Below are positions 43,540 to 53,277 of a DNA stretch of 64,000 nucleotides, in pieces; position 1 is the first letter of the stretch, and every line of letters starts with the position of its first letter. Below the pieces are notes generated by a model. The model had not been told where the DNA came from. It did not search any database and saw nothing but the letters and a program-made list of their open reading frames with translations. The DNA lies in assembly GCA_039818165.1 (NCBI GenBank), contig JBCBUL010000010.1, forward strand, positions 1-64,000, written 5' to 3'. The position numbers were made by a program, and so were the translations under genes. Origin of the DNA: UBA5336 sp039818165 (GTDB lineage: Bacteria > Pseudomonadota > Alphaproteobacteria > Caulobacterales > Hyphomonadaceae).

Positions 43540-44990
43540 TGTTCGCTTTGCTCCAGCACTTTGATTTCTATCCGCCGATTGGCCAGCCGCCCTTCTGGCG
43601 TGGCATTGTCTGATTTGGGCTGATCAGGACCGTAGCCAACTGCCGCAAGCCGGTCAGCGTCAAACCCACGGGCCACCATATAGTCGGCCACGGCCTGGGC
43701 GCGGATTTCGCTAAGATAGACGTTAAAGGCGCGCTCGCCGATAGAGTCAGTGTGTCCGCCCAATTCAAATGCCAGGTTCGGCGCACATTGGCCCGAGACC
43801 GCCATGAGTTTATCGAGGGTTTCACCGCTTGCCCGCGAAATCTCAGCCTCGCCGGACTCAAACACGACGTCATTGGTTTCCAGTACGCTGGCAAATGCCG
43901 CTTCACAGGCGCCGCGGGGATCAATGTCAAAATCTATCCCAGCCACTTCATCAAGCGTCACGGCGACCTCGCGCGTATCGATTTCCACCGCATACGCACC
44001 CCCGAGGCTGGCGAGATCTTCCCGCAGGAAACTCAGCACGCTACCGGGCGCTTCACCAGCGAAGACGAAACCGACGCCCTCCGGATCAAATCCCATAAAA
44101 CCCGACGTGAATTTCGCAAACTGTGGCAGGCCAAGGCGCACACCATCCAGCCATCCCGCATAGGGCTCGCCCGCAACGCGCATTTCGTCGACCACGGCGC
44201 CTGAGAAATGGGTCTCGGCGATATCGAAGACTTCCTGGCGCTCGGATTCAGAGGCAACCTCGCCCTCAAGCACCAACGCGCCGTCGGCATGGCGCGCCGA
44301 CCATTTGCTCGGTCCGCGAATGTCCGGCTTTCCAATGAACGGCGCGGGCACGTTTGCCACTTCCGCCGAAAGGCGTGCCCGGCGGGTATTATCCATGGCG
44401 ACACCGGAAACACGCAGCTCTGTATCCTCCAGAACGGCGCTGCCGGCATCGAGCTCAGCCACGCTGGCTACGGCAACGGTGGCCGCTTCTGTCCAGGCGC
44501 CATCAGGCGCGCCTCGGGCAATCTTTGCGCGGTCCTCGACTGTGCTTGCACCCGCCGTTTCCGCGGCGGCGACAAGCGCGGCCTGCGCCGCTTCGCCGGG
44601 CACGTAGCCATCCAGGATCACATCGCCCCCAGCATTTCGCGTCGCGCGCCATGTAAAGGGCGACACCGTTTCCACCGCATCAAAGTCGGTTTCCACCGAT
44701 GTGACAGCGCCAAACACGGGACCGCCTTCCCCTAATGTCGACAAGGCCGCTGCAATGGCACGGGATTCATTCTCTTCGCCGCCGGATGCACCGGACAAAC
44801 GCGCCGTCTGCCCATCCATTTCGACCGTGACCCAATCAATGCCCTGGCTTTGGAGCTTTTGTGTCACAGCCTCGCCCAGTGTGGTCTCATAGGCCTTTGC
44901 GCGCTCGGGGAAGTCCAGATATGACCATGCGCCAAGGGCCAGAAGCCCGAGCGCCCCCAGGATGGCGAGCAATGTATCAAACAGCCTCAT
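43536..44990 (-). CDS. OmpA-domain protein with BON-like repeats
   Basis: A 484-residue envelope protein. An uncleaved-looking membrane helix (residues 5-24) is followed by about 330 residues of beta/alpha repeats resembling BON domains (LSGASGGEENESRAIAAAL, LDGYVPGEAAQAALVAAAE, LEGEVASESERQEVFDIAE, each within a repeat of the same design). Residues about 365-484 are a peptidoglycan-binding OmpA C-terminal domain with FELGGHTDSIGERAFN and ANRRIEI. The design recalls ArfA of Mycobacterium (BON plus OmpA). Anchored in the inner membrane, it could bridge to the cell wall together with the coupled downstream coiled-coil protein. Confidence 0.8.
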   Translation of the reverse strand: MRLFDTLLAILGALGLLALGAWSYLDFPERAKAYETTLGEAVTQKLQSQGIDWVTVEMDGQTARLSGASGGEENESRAIAAALSTLGEGGPVFGAVTSVETDFDAVETVSPFTWRATRNAGGDVILDGYVPGEAAQAALVAAAETAGASTVEDRAKIARGAPDGAWTEAATVAVASVAELDAGSAVLEDTELRVSGVAMDNTRRARLSAEVANVPAPFIGKPDIRGPSKWSARHADGALVLEGEVASESERQEVFDIAETHFSGAVVDEMRVAGEPYAGWLDGVRLGLPQFAKFTSGFMGFDPEGVGFVFAGEAPGSVLSFLREDLASLGGAYAVEIDTREVAVTLDEVAGIDFDIDPRGACEAAFASVLETNDVVFESGEAEISRASGETLDKLMAVSGQCAPNLAFELGGHTDSIGERAFNVYLSEIRAQAVADYMVARGFDADRLAAVGYGPDQPKSDNATPEGRLANRRIEIKVLEQSEQ

Positions 44991-45076
44991 CTGGGGCCCT
45001 CGCTTTCCTGCTACGCGCCAGTCAGAGCGAAACGCATGCCCTAATCAGGCAGGCGCTTCAAGGGAGTGCATACACT

Positions 45077-45907
45077 TTGGTAACTTCTGTTGCGATCGAG
45101 CAAATCACCAGCCCCGCAAATGCACGAGTGAAAGCGTTGCGAGGGCTTGAACGCAAAAAAAATCGCGCCGAAACGGGCCTTTTTCTCGCCGAAGGGCCTC
45201 GCCTCGTACAACAGGGTCTGGAGCGAGGGTGGCGGCTGGATACACTCGCCGTGGCCGATGACACTTTGGACCGCCCCCATGTAGCAGAGTTGGTGACCGC
45301 GGCCCGAAACGCTGGCGCACACGTCTTCTCTGCGCCGGAGCGGGTGATGTCCAAAATTGCCCGAAAAGACAATCCAAACGCCGTCGTTGGCGCATTTGCC
45401 CACCAGCTCAGCGATCTCGATACCATCACGCATTCCGGAAACGGCATCTGGATCGCCCTCTACCAGGTGCGTGATCCCGGCAATCTCGGCACCATCATCC
45501 GCACAGCTGACTGTGCCGGCGTCTCAGGCATCGTGCTGGTCGAGACTTGCTGCGATCCGTTCAGCCTCGAGGCTGTGCGCGCTTCCATGGGCTCGGTGTT
45601 TGATATCCGACTGGCGCAATCAGACTTCGGGGCAGTTTCGTCATGGCGGTCCGACAATGCCCTGACCATGGTCGCCGCCAGCATGAACGGAACCGTACGC
45701 CACGATGAAGCGCCGCTTGGCGGGCGTGTGGTGATCCTCATGGGCAATGAGCAATCGGGCCTGCCCGGAGACGTTGAACAACAGTGCGATATACTGGCCC
45801 GGATACCCATGCGCGGCGGCGCGGACAGCCTGAATCTGGCCCAGGCAACGGCCATTCTGACCTATGAGGCCTGGCGCCAGGCGGACTATGAGGGCGCGGC
45901 CGGATGA
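45077..45907 (+). CDS. SPOUT-family (TrmH/SpoU) RNA 2'-O-methyltransferase
   Basis: About 276 residues. The N-terminal substrate-binding domain has ITSPANARVKALRGLERKK and FLAEGPRLV. The knotted SPOUT domain shows all three motifs: NLGTIIRTADCAG, ILMGNEQSGLP and IPMRGGADSLNLAQA. It methylates ribose in tRNA or 23S rRNA; the site is not readable. The start is probably TTG at 45077, preceded by AAGGGAG, since no ATG fits. It overlaps the next methyltransferase gene by 4 bases. Confidence 0.88.
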   Translation: MVTSVAIEQITSPANARVKALRGLERKKNRAETGLFLAEGPRLVQQGLERGWRLDTLAVADDTLDRPHVAELVTAARNAGAHVFSAPERVMSKIARKDNPNAVVGAFAHQLSDLDTITHSGNGIWIALYQVRDPGNLGTIIRTADCAGVSGIVLVETCCDPFSLEAVRASMGSVFDIRLAQSDFGAVSSWRSDNALTMVAASMNGTVRHDEAPLGGRVVILMGNEQSGLPGDVEQQCDILARIPMRGGADSLNLAQATAILTYEAWRQADYEGAAG

Positions 45908-46791
45908 AAATGCAGACGCGGCTTCTGGTGGCCGATGACTGGCGCGATTATGCCCTTCTGGACTCCGGTGCCGGCCGGAAGCTGGAGCGGTTCGGCAACC
46001 AGACGGTCTTGCGGCCCGATCCGCAGGCGTTCTGGACACCTTCATCTCCGCCCGATAGCTGGCAGGCCGATGCTCTGTTTGACGCAAAGGCGAGCGACGA
46101 TGACCGAGGCGCCTGGCGTGTCGCGTCCGCCTCCGCGCCAGACACCTGGACGATGGCGTGGGACGATCTTACATTTCAGGTGCGGCGGACGCCATTCCGC
46201 CACCTGGGCGTCTTTCAAGAGCATTCGGTGCACTGGCGCTTTGCCCGGGACCGAATTCGCGCGGCGGGCCAGCCCGTGCGGGTGCTCAATCTGTTCGGCT
46301 ATACGGGAATGATGTCGCTTGCCTGCGCGGCCGCAGGCGCGGACGTGGTCCACCTGGACGCAAGCCCGAAATCGAATGGATACGGCAAGGAGAACCAGGC
46401 CCTGTCTGGCCTTGAGGAACGTTCGATCCGGTGGATTGCCGACGATGCAATGAAGTTCGTGGCGCGCGAAATCCGGCGCGGCAACACCTATGATGGCATC
46501 ATTCTGGATCCGCCGAAATTTGGGCGCGGTCCCAAGAATGAAACCTGGCGGTTTGAAGAGAGTCTTCCCGCCTTGCTGGACGGTGTGCGCACGCTCTTGT
46601 CCGATCAGCCCCTGTTCGTCATCGCAACGGCCTATGCAGTGCGCCTGTCTTACCTGGCCCTGGCGCAAACCCTTGCAGATCGTTTGGAAGGCCTCGGCGG
46701 CGAAATGGAAGCGGGCGAAATGGCCATCCCGCAGCAGGGCTCCGACCGGCTATTGCCGACAGCCCTCTATGCGCGGTGGTGGGCTGACTAG
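45904..46791 (+). CDS. RlmI/RlmK-like rRNA methyltransferase
   Basis: A 295-residue class I methyltransferase. Motif I is VLNLFGYTGMMSLACAAAGA near residue 126, the acidic strand end is VHLDAS, and the catalytic motif IILDPPKFGRG lies near residue 200. These match the C-terminal domain of RlmI (23S m5C) and RlmK (m7G), although the N-terminal PUA domain is replaced by a short beta region. Coupled by a 4-base overlap to the SPOUT gene, it probably acts on rRNA too. Confidence 0.83.
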   Translation: MKMQTRLLVADDWRDYALLDSGAGRKLERFGNQTVLRPDPQAFWTPSSPPDSWQADALFDAKASDDDRGAWRVASASAPDTWTMAWDDLTFQVRRTPFRHLGVFQEHSVHWRFARDRIRAAGQPVRVLNLFGYTGMMSLACAAAGADVVHLDASPKSNGYGKENQALSGLEERSIRWIADDAMKFVAREIRRGNTYDGIILDPPKFGRGPKNETWRFEESLPALLDGVRTLLSDQPLFVIATAYAVRLSYLALAQTLADRLEGLGGEMEAGEMAIPQQGSDRLLPTALYARWWAD

Positions 46792-46871
46792 ACCTGCGCG
46801 CGTCCCGGATACAGCCCTCAGGCCAGATACAGCGCGCGAGACAGTCCAGTTCAGTTTTAGCAGGATACTTC

Positions 46872-46903
46872 AAACAAAAACGGCGGGCCAAGGCCCGCCG
46901 TTT
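46872..46903 (-). terminator. Intrinsic terminator after TonB receptor gene
   Basis: A twelve-base-pair stem (46878-46889 with 46892-46903) with a two-base loop has an A-run on its left side, which gives a T-run on the minus strand. It stands 24 bases past the TonB receptor stop and may also end the opposing rRNA methyltransferase transcript. Confidence 0.8.
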
Positions 46904-46927
46904 CCAGTTTCAAATCCAGTCAGCCGA

Positions 46928-49816
46928 CTAGAAGCGTGCTGTCGCGCGCACGAAGAACGTACGTCCAAACACGTCATAGGTGGCTGGGTACGTGTTGGCC
47001 TGCTCCTGGTTGTCACCAAGGATTGGAGGCTCTTCGTCCAGCAGGTTGTCGATACCGCCCGTGAGGGTGAGATTGTCGTTCACGTCGTAGGAACCGGACA
47101 GGTCGAAGTAATCGAACGCATCGATCTCCTCGACAGCAACCTGGAAGCCCAGACCGCCATCGTCGGATACTTCACCCACACGACGCCAGAGCAGCTGTGC
47201 ACGGAATGGACCTTGGCCCCAACGCGCAGTGACGCGGTGGGAGTACTCAGGGATCGGCTCGCCACAGTCTGCACCGAACTCGCCAGCACACGTAATCGGT
47301 GTACCACCTTCGAACGGAACCAGAGTGTTGTCTTCGGTGAACGTGCCCAGATAGTTGAACGCGAACAGGCCGTAATCGTTCTCGAACGTGTACTCTGCCT
47401 GGAGGTCAACGCCTTCGAGGGTCAGAAGCGCAACGTTCTGCGACGTCACGGACACGCTAAGAATCTGACCACCAGCGCCACGCTCGACCACGTTACAGAA
47501 GGGCGAACCAACGCCGCCAAGATCTGTATCGGTGTAGCACGTCGACAGTACGTTGTTGGCGCCGCCACCAAAGGCAGAGATCACGTCTTCCACTTCGATG
47601 TCGAAGTAATCGACAGAGAAGGTGAGCCCTTCAACCATGCTCGGGCTAGCCACAAAGCCAACCGTCAGGGTTTCGGCTTCTTCCGCCTGCAGGTCTGGGT
47701 TGCCGCCGGAAAGCTGACGAACCTGGCCAGACGGCGGGTCGATCAAAGCCGAACCCACATTGGCAGCAGGCACACCGGTTGCCTCACAAATCGCGCGGAC
47801 GCCTGCATCGCCATTAAAGGCCGATGAGCAAGGATCGCTTGCACCCGGGAACCCTTCGGCTTGCGGCGCGAAGAGCTCTGTGATGGACGGAGCACGCACG
47901 GCCGTATTGAAGGATCCGCGGAAGCGAAGGTCTTCGATTGGCGCCCACTCACCGGCAATTTTATAGGCTTCGACGCCGCCTGCCGTGGTGTAGTCCTCGT
48001 AGCGATAGGCCAATTCCATGGCCAAGACGTCAGCGAACTGGGCATCAGTCAGGAATGGGAGGTAAGCCTCGGCATAGACGCCATACACGTCGAAGCTACC
48101 GGCGACCGCAGGCGCGCCGTTAAAGCCAGCAATTGTGCCAGCAGCGAGGTCCTGCGACGGACGGAAGGCAAACGATTCTTCGCGATACTCGACACCGCCA
48201 GCCAAGCCGATAGGTCCGCCGGGCAGTTCAAACAAACCAGATGTATCGCCCGAGAGGTTGGCTACGAAATTGGTCACTTCGTAGTCTGCGTCAGAGACAA
48301 CCGCCGTACGGAGGAACTGCGCTGCGTCTTCAGAGATATTGCCTTCGCCGAAGATATTGAGCGGCGTACAAGGGCTGGTTGAACCGTTTGTGCTGGTGTC
48401 GGAACAGGTGGGGTTACCAGAAGAATCCACATCGACGTTACCGTCGCCGTCAGCGTCGGCGAGCAGCAATGCCTGTTCGAAGCGATCGCGGTTGATGTTA
48501 CCCAACTGGCTGGTCGTGTTCTTGACGCGACCTTCCTGGAAATACGCATCAAGGGTCCACGTATTCGTAAGGTCGACTGTGATACCAGCCTGCACTTGGA
48601 AAGCGCTGAACTCGTCCTCAGAACGACGGTTCCCAACTTCTTCCATCCTACGGCGAATACCAAATCCGCCAACAGTGGCTGTGTCATCAATGCCGTCGCC
48701 GTCGGTATCGACACCATCGCCAATCTCTGCAGAGATGATGGCCTGTGCGTCTGGCGTGATGAATGGGTTGCCATCCAGCGAGAACGTTGTGCCCGACTGG
48801 AAGATCGGGGTCGGCGCCAGCTGCTGTGGCACGTCATTGTTCGCATAGAGCGCAGAAGCGTAGACCGTGATGTCTTCGTTGATATCGTAATCGGTCTTCG
48901 CGTTGAGCTGGAAGCGCTCTTGCGGAAGCTGAATATAGTTAACCGGCGCATAGTTGTAGAAGTCGTTGTCGAACCGGCGGATCGACCCGTCTTGATTGAA
49001 AATGGCTGCGCCGCTGGTGCCGTCAGGGAAATCGAAAGACGCACCGCCAAAGATCGCGCCTTGCGGCACACCCGAGGAACCACCATCGAACAGATTGCCA
49101 TCGCCATCGTCGAACTGGGCGAAGAAAGCAAAGTCGCGGTCACCCTGGAAGAGTTCTTCGCGGCTGTTATAGCCGAGGCTGAGCACGGCGTTACCACGCC
49201 CTTCGGCATAGTTTCCGCCCATGGTCAGAGCAGCTGAGTAGAGCGAGGCGTCGCCTTCTTGGGTCGTTTCATAGCCAACGGAGGCTTCAACGCCTTCGAA
49301 GTCATCTTTCAGGATGAAGTTCACAACGCCAGCAACAGCATCCGAACCGTAAACAGCCGATGCACCACCGGTTACAACTTCAACGCGCTCGACCAAAGCC
49401 GCTGGGATGTTGTTGATGTCGACAACGCCGCCACCTGAGGTGGGAACGATACGGCGACCGTCAACAAGCACCAGCGTTCTGTTGGCACCGAGACCACGAA
49501 GGTCAACCGTGGCAGTACCGTTACCGGGGTTGTTCGACGTACGATCAAGACCAGGAACGGTCTGGGGAAGCGTGTTCAGCAGGCCTTCAGTGTTGACCGT
49601 GCCAGTCAACTCAAACTGTTCCGCGCCGACTGTGGCAATCGGGCTGTTCGACACGAAGTCGAGACGCTCAATGCGCGAACCGGTAACCGTAACGGTTTCT
49701 TGGACTGACTCTTCGTCCGTTTCTTGCGCCAGGGCTGGCACGCTGACCATGCCGAACGCTGCGCCTGCAAAGACAGACGACGCGAGCAAGCGTGATTTAA
49801 AGGTAAAGCCGTTCAC
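46928..49816 (-). CDS. TonB-dependent outer-membrane receptor
   Basis: A 962-residue receptor. Signal peptide to about residue 31 (VPALAQ), then a plug domain (about 45-175) with ETVTVTGSRIERLD, LRGLGANRTLVLVDGRR and VEVVTGGASAVYGSDAVAGVVN. The barrel ends with aromatic FFVRATARF. Two acidic DxDxDG-type stretches lie in loops: DTDGDGIDDTATV (DNA near 48680-48720) and DADGDGNVDVDSS (near 48430-48465), possible calcium sites. No N-terminal signalling extension is present. The start is GTG, with CGGAGG 8 bases upstream. It imports a large substrate (peptide, sugar or cofactor), unknown here; the oppA gene lies just upstream. Confidence 0.93.
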   Translation of the reverse strand: MNGFTFKSRLLASSVFAGAAFGMVSVPALAQETDEESVQETVTVTGSRIERLDFVSNSPIATVGAEQFELTGTVNTEGLLNTLPQTVPGLDRTSNNPGNGTATVDLRGLGANRTLVLVDGRRIVPTSGGGVVDINNIPAALVERVEVVTGGASAVYGSDAVAGVVNFILKDDFEGVEASVGYETTQEGDASLYSAALTMGGNYAEGRGNAVLSLGYNSREELFQGDRDFAFFAQFDDGDGNLFDGGSSGVPQGAIFGGASFDFPDGTSGAAIFNQDGSIRRFDNDFYNYAPVNYIQLPQERFQLNAKTDYDINEDITVYASALYANNDVPQQLAPTPIFQSGTTFSLDGNPFITPDAQAIISAEIGDGVDTDGDGIDDTATVGGFGIRRRMEEVGNRRSEDEFSAFQVQAGITVDLTNTWTLDAYFQEGRVKNTTSQLGNINRDRFEQALLLADADGDGNVDVDSSGNPTCSDTSTNGSTSPCTPLNIFGEGNISEDAAQFLRTAVVSDADYEVTNFVANLSGDTSGLFELPGGPIGLAGGVEYREESFAFRPSQDLAAGTIAGFNGAPAVAGSFDVYGVYAEAYLPFLTDAQFADVLAMELAYRYEDYTTAGGVEAYKIAGEWAPIEDLRFRGSFNTAVRAPSITELFAPQAEGFPGASDPCSSAFNGDAGVRAICEATGVPAANVGSALIDPPSGQVRQLSGGNPDLQAEEAETLTVGFVASPSMVEGLTFSVDYFDIEVEDVISAFGGGANNVLSTCYTDTDLGGVGSPFCNVVERGAGGQILSVSVTSQNVALLTLEGVDLQAEYTFENDYGLFAFNYLGTFTEDNTLVPFEGGTPITCAGEFGADCGEPIPEYSHRVTARWGQGPFRAQLLWRRVGEVSDDGGLGFQVAVEEIDAFDYFDLSGSYDVNDNLTLTGGIDNLLDEEPPILGDNQEQANTYPATYDVFGRTFFVRATARF

Positions 49817-50038
49817 TTGTGGAACCTCCGATTGGGAACTGCCGATATTGACAAAGCCGGTTCTCCGCCCGGCCTGACATCACTGCTAAATGGGGGAAAG
49901 CGCCCGCGTCAACGCAGTGTCGCATTGCTGTCGCAAAAACGCCGTGGGTGTGTCAAAAACGTCTCAGTTTGTGACAGCAGTTTGGTGCGTGCCCCACAAA
50001 TTCGGGGGGAATGGTGCCGGATTGACCAATTTCTGTGC

Positions 50039-50078
50039 AAAAAAAAGCCGCGCGCCCGGAAGGATCCACGCGCGCGGC
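50039..50078 (-). terminator. Bidirectional terminator after oppA
   Basis: An eight-base-pair stem (50047-50054 with 50071-50078) is flanked by eight As on its left (T-run on the minus strand) and by a T-rich tract on its right. It lies 17 bases past the oppA stop and separates it from the TonB receptor. Confidence 0.75.
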
Positions 50079-50095
50079 AAATAATTTTTCCCCGG

Positions 50096-51712
50096 CTATT
50101 CGGCGCGGCAGAGATATTTCGATCTGTGGATATCGACCACATTGTCTTCCCAACCCGTCAGGGTGGGGTCGACAAGGTTTTGGTTCACAGCAAACCACAT
50201 CGGCGTCAGGGGCACTTCGTCGAGCATGATTTGCTCAGCCTGGGCCAGGAGTTCCGCGCGACGATCCAGGTCCAGCTCCAGGTTTGATTGGGCCAGCAAG
50301 GCGTCGAACTCAGGATTGGAGAAGTTGCCGTAATTGAGCTGCCCGGTCTGCGAGTCGAGCAGATAGAGGAAATTGTGCGGATCGTTGAAGTCCGCGACCC
50401 AGCCCGCATCGGAAAACTCGAAGTCGCCTTCGCGCAGGCGCGCATATAGAACTTTCGTGTCTTGCAGGAGGAGCTCGGGTTCGACCCAGTCGGCGATCTG
50501 TTTCCAGTTCTGCTGGGCAACCGGCGGTGGCTTCATGTTGTCGCCGGTATTGCGATACATATAGGTGAACTCAAGCGGATTGTCGGGTCCGAAACCGGCT
50601 TCTTCCAGAAGGCGCCTGGCCTCCAAGAGCCGCTCGGCGCGAGGCATGTCGGCCCAGTCGACGCGTGGCGCGCCATCTCCATCAACATAATTGTCGATGC
50701 CCGGCGGCACGAAGTTGTAGGCTGGCAGGAAGCCCGGCGTGAGGACGTTTTCCGTCATGAATTCGCGGTCAAGGGCCATGGCGAGCGCCTTGCGCACCCG
50801 CACATCGTCAAATGGCTCGACCTCTTGATTGAACGCCCAATAGGTCACCGTCAGCGACGGGTCGGCACGCACCCAACCGGGCAGGCGGCGTTCGATCTCA
50901 TCCTTGCGCGGACCTTCGAACGCATTATTCACATCCAGCTCGCCGGCCTCAATCATGCGCTCCACGGCATTGAGATCGGAAATCGGAAAATACGCCACGC
51001 TATCAAAGCAGAGCTCTTCAGTGCCGTACCAATTGTCATTCTTTACCGCGATGAGGGACGAGCCAACCGTCCAGTCGATCAGCTTGTAGGGCCCGTTCAC
51101 GGCGATGTTCTCAGGGCGGATCCAGCGATCGCCATGCTCTTCAACAATGTGCCGGGGCACGGGATAGGTTGTGTAATGCGTGAGCAGACCCGGCAAATAG
51201 GGCGCGGGATACTCCAGCGTGATTTCAAGCGTGTAATCGTCCAACGCGCGAATACCGAGATCTTCCGGCGCGACCTCGCCGCGATTGAGCTCGGCCGCAT
51301 TCTTCACCAGCCAGAGCAGCGAGGCATACTGACCCGCCGTTGTGGGGTCCTGCAGGCGCTGGAACGCGAAGACAAAATCGTTCGCCGTAAGTGGCGTCCC
51401 GTCCGACCAGAGCGTCTCTTTCAGTTTGAACGTCCAGACGGTCTGCGTATCGTCAATCTCGTAGCTTTCCGCCACACCCAAGACCGGACGTCCATCTGCA
51501 GATGTCACAAACAGGCCATTGAACATGTCGCCAATGATGATGTTTTCCCATTGGGCTGATGACTTGTGCGGATCCAGCGTATCCGGGTTCGCAGAAATAC
51601 CCCTGCGCAGCATCTCGCCGTACTGGGAGCTGTCTCCGCCGCCGCCACACGCCACCAACAGGGCTGACGCCGCACCTGCCAAAGCCAGTTTCCACCTGCT
51701 AAAAGACACCAT
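50096..51712 (-). CDS. oppA: Oligopeptide ABC transporter substrate-binding lipoprotein
   Basis: A 538-residue solute-binding protein of the OppA/DppA class. Lipobox LLVAC with Cys22, followed by GGGG, then RRGISANPDTLDPHKSS, the SBP_bac_5 start. It continues with LKETLWSDGTPLTANDFVFAFQRL, given here in two parts: LWSDGTPLTAND and FVFAFQRL (about residues 105-125). It binds peptides in the periplasm. ATG 51712 has GAGGGA upstream. The permease genes oppB and oppC lie upstream on the same strand but an opposite-strand gene sits between them. Confidence 0.9.
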   Translation of the reverse strand: MVSFSRWKLALAGAASALLVACGGGGDSSQYGEMLRRGISANPDTLDPHKSSAQWENIIIGDMFNGLFVTSADGRPVLGVAESYEIDDTQTVWTFKLKETLWSDGTPLTANDFVFAFQRLQDPTTAGQYASLLWLVKNAAELNRGEVAPEDLGIRALDDYTLEITLEYPAPYLPGLLTHYTTYPVPRHIVEEHGDRWIRPENIAVNGPYKLIDWTVGSSLIAVKNDNWYGTEELCFDSVAYFPISDLNAVERMIEAGELDVNNAFEGPRKDEIERRLPGWVRADPSLTVTYWAFNQEVEPFDDVRVRKALAMALDREFMTENVLTPGFLPAYNFVPPGIDNYVDGDGAPRVDWADMPRAERLLEARRLLEEAGFGPDNPLEFTYMYRNTGDNMKPPPVAQQNWKQIADWVEPELLLQDTKVLYARLREGDFEFSDAGWVADFNDPHNFLYLLDSQTGQLNYGNFSNPEFDALLAQSNLELDLDRRAELLAQAEQIMLDEVPLTPMWFAVNQNLVDPTLTGWEDNVVDIHRSKYLCRAE

Positions 51713-51837
51713 ATGATTTCCCTCAATCTGACCGCTCACCAAGTGAAACTTTTCTGGTGATTGGCTCTGGTTTCCAAGGCACACCTTTGTGAGGGTATGC
51801 CGATAGTTACTTCAAGACCGGCGAAGATGAGCAGGAA

Positions 51838-52368
51838 ATGAACATAAGACGCAAGACACTCCTTACCGCCATCGCGCCGCTCCTTTTGGCAGGGATCGCC
51901 CAGGCGGAGACCGATGAAGCCTCAACCGCAGCAATCTATGCCTGCGCGGACACCAGCGACGATGCGGCTAGACTAGCCTGTTACGATGCAGCCGTTGGGC
52001 GATTGAAAGCCGCAGAGGAAGCAGGTGAAATCACCACCATTACACGCGAGGAGGTCGAAAACGTCCAACGTGACACCTTCGGCCTATCCTTACCCTCCTT
52101 GCCCGCGATCGCCATGCCGAGGTTTGGAGGAGATCCCGACGATGACGGCCAGCTCGACACCATCACATCTCGGGTCACAGACATCCGCCGCAACAGCTAC
52201 GATTATGTCGTCGTAACGCTCGAAAATGGCCAGATCTGGCGCCAGACCGAAGGCGGACGCTTCTCTCTACGCGGCATCGAAGAAGCGGAGATCAGGCGCG
52301 CCGCGCTGGGCAGCTTCAAGATGAAGCTCGACGGCGGACGGGCCTTCCGCGTCAAACGCATCCAGTAA
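51838..52368 (+). CDS. Exported protein of unknown function
   Basis: A 176-residue exported protein. Signal peptide to residue 23 (GIAQA), then a Cys pair in YACADTSDDAARLACYDAAV (residues 34-53), a helical stretch, an Asp-rich segment GGDPDDDGQLD, and a beta domain with VVTLENGQIWRQTEGGRF and a basic end (GRAFRVKRIQ). The same layout is common in alphaproteobacteria and unassigned. GCAGGAA precedes the ATG. It is transcribed against oppB/oppC/oppA and splits that set; it is three bases from the oppC stop. Confidence 0.7.
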   Translation: MNIRRKTLLTAIAPLLLAGIAQAETDEASTAAIYACADTSDDAARLACYDAAVGRLKAAEEAGEITTITREEVENVQRDTFGLSLPSLPAIAMPRFGGDPDDDGQLDTITSRVTDIRRNSYDYVVVTLENGQIWRQTEGGRFSLRGIEEAEIRRAALGSFKMKLDGGRAFRVKRIQ

Positions 52369-52371
52369 AGG

Positions 52372-53277
52372 CTAGCGTTCTTTCGGGTCCAGGGCGTCGC
52401 GCAAGCCATCACCCAGGAAATTCAGCGCGAGCAGTGTCACTGCCATGGTGCCGGCGGGGATGAGAAGCATCCAGGCCCGGTCTCGCATCTCATTCGCTCC
52501 CTGGCTGATAAGCACGCCGAGGGAGGTGAGCGGCTCATTCACGCCGAGCCCCAGGAAGGAGAGAAAGCTCTCCGCCAGGATCACAACCGGAATGGTGAGC
52601 GTGACATAGACTGCCACGGGCCCGATCACGTTTGGCAGCACGTGCCTGCGGATCATGGCGACCTGGCTGACGCCGGCCGCCCGGGCTGCTTCAATGAATT
52701 CCCGACTCTTAATCGCCAGCGTCTGGCCGCGCACGATGCGCGCCATGGTGAGCCATTCAATGGCGCCGATGGCCGCGAAGATCAGGAAGATATTCTGACC
52801 GAACACGGTGATCAGGAGAATAACGAAGAAAATGAACGGCAATGCGTAGAGCACGTCCACGATACGCATCATGATGGTGTCGAGCCGTCCGCCGATGAAG
52901 CCCGCTGTAGCGCCCCAGGTCACGCCGATGACCAGGGAAACCAGCGTGGCAATGACGCCAACAAGCAGGGAAATGCGCAGGGCGATCATCAACCGCGCCA
53001 GATAATCCCGGCCAAGATAATCGGTTCCAAGCAGATGCCAGTTTTCCAGAGTGGGCGCGATCTTGATCAGCGAGGATTGGTTCTCGGAGTCATGCACCCA
53101 GAGCATGGGGCCGAACGCGGCGACCAGAACAAGCGCACCCAGCACCCACATTGAGACCACAGCGGCGCGATTGCGCAAAAGACGCGCGCGGGCATCATCC
53201 CACAACGACCGACCGGAAACGATGGCCTCGGTCACAGCCGGTTCGATATTATTCGGATCGCGAAGTGGGTCGCCCAT
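52372..53277 (-). CDS. oppC: Oligopeptide ABC transporter permease
   Basis: A 301-residue permease with six hydrophobic helices. The BPD EAA loop is REFIEAARAAGVSQVAMIRRHVLPN (quoted in part: EAARAAGVSQ, HVLPN) near residue 190. A long N-terminus before the first helix is typical of OppC. The A of its ATG overlaps the last base of the oppB stop (TGATG). It forms the inner-membrane pore with OppB. The ATPase genes oppD and oppF are not in the window. Confidence 0.93.
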   Translation of the reverse strand: MGDPLRDPNNIEPAVTEAIVSGRSLWDDARARLLRNRAAVVSMWVLGALVLVAAFGPMLWVHDSENQSSLIKIAPTLENWHLLGTDYLGRDYLARLMIALRISLLVGVIATLVSLVIGVTWGATAGFIGGRLDTIMMRIVDVLYALPFIFFVILLITVFGQNIFLIFAAIGAIEWLTMARIVRGQTLAIKSREFIEAARAAGVSQVAMIRRHVLPNVIGPVAVYVTLTIPVVILAESFLSFLGLGVNEPLTSLGVLISQGANEMRDRAWMLLIPAGTMAVTLLALNFLGDGLRDALDPKER

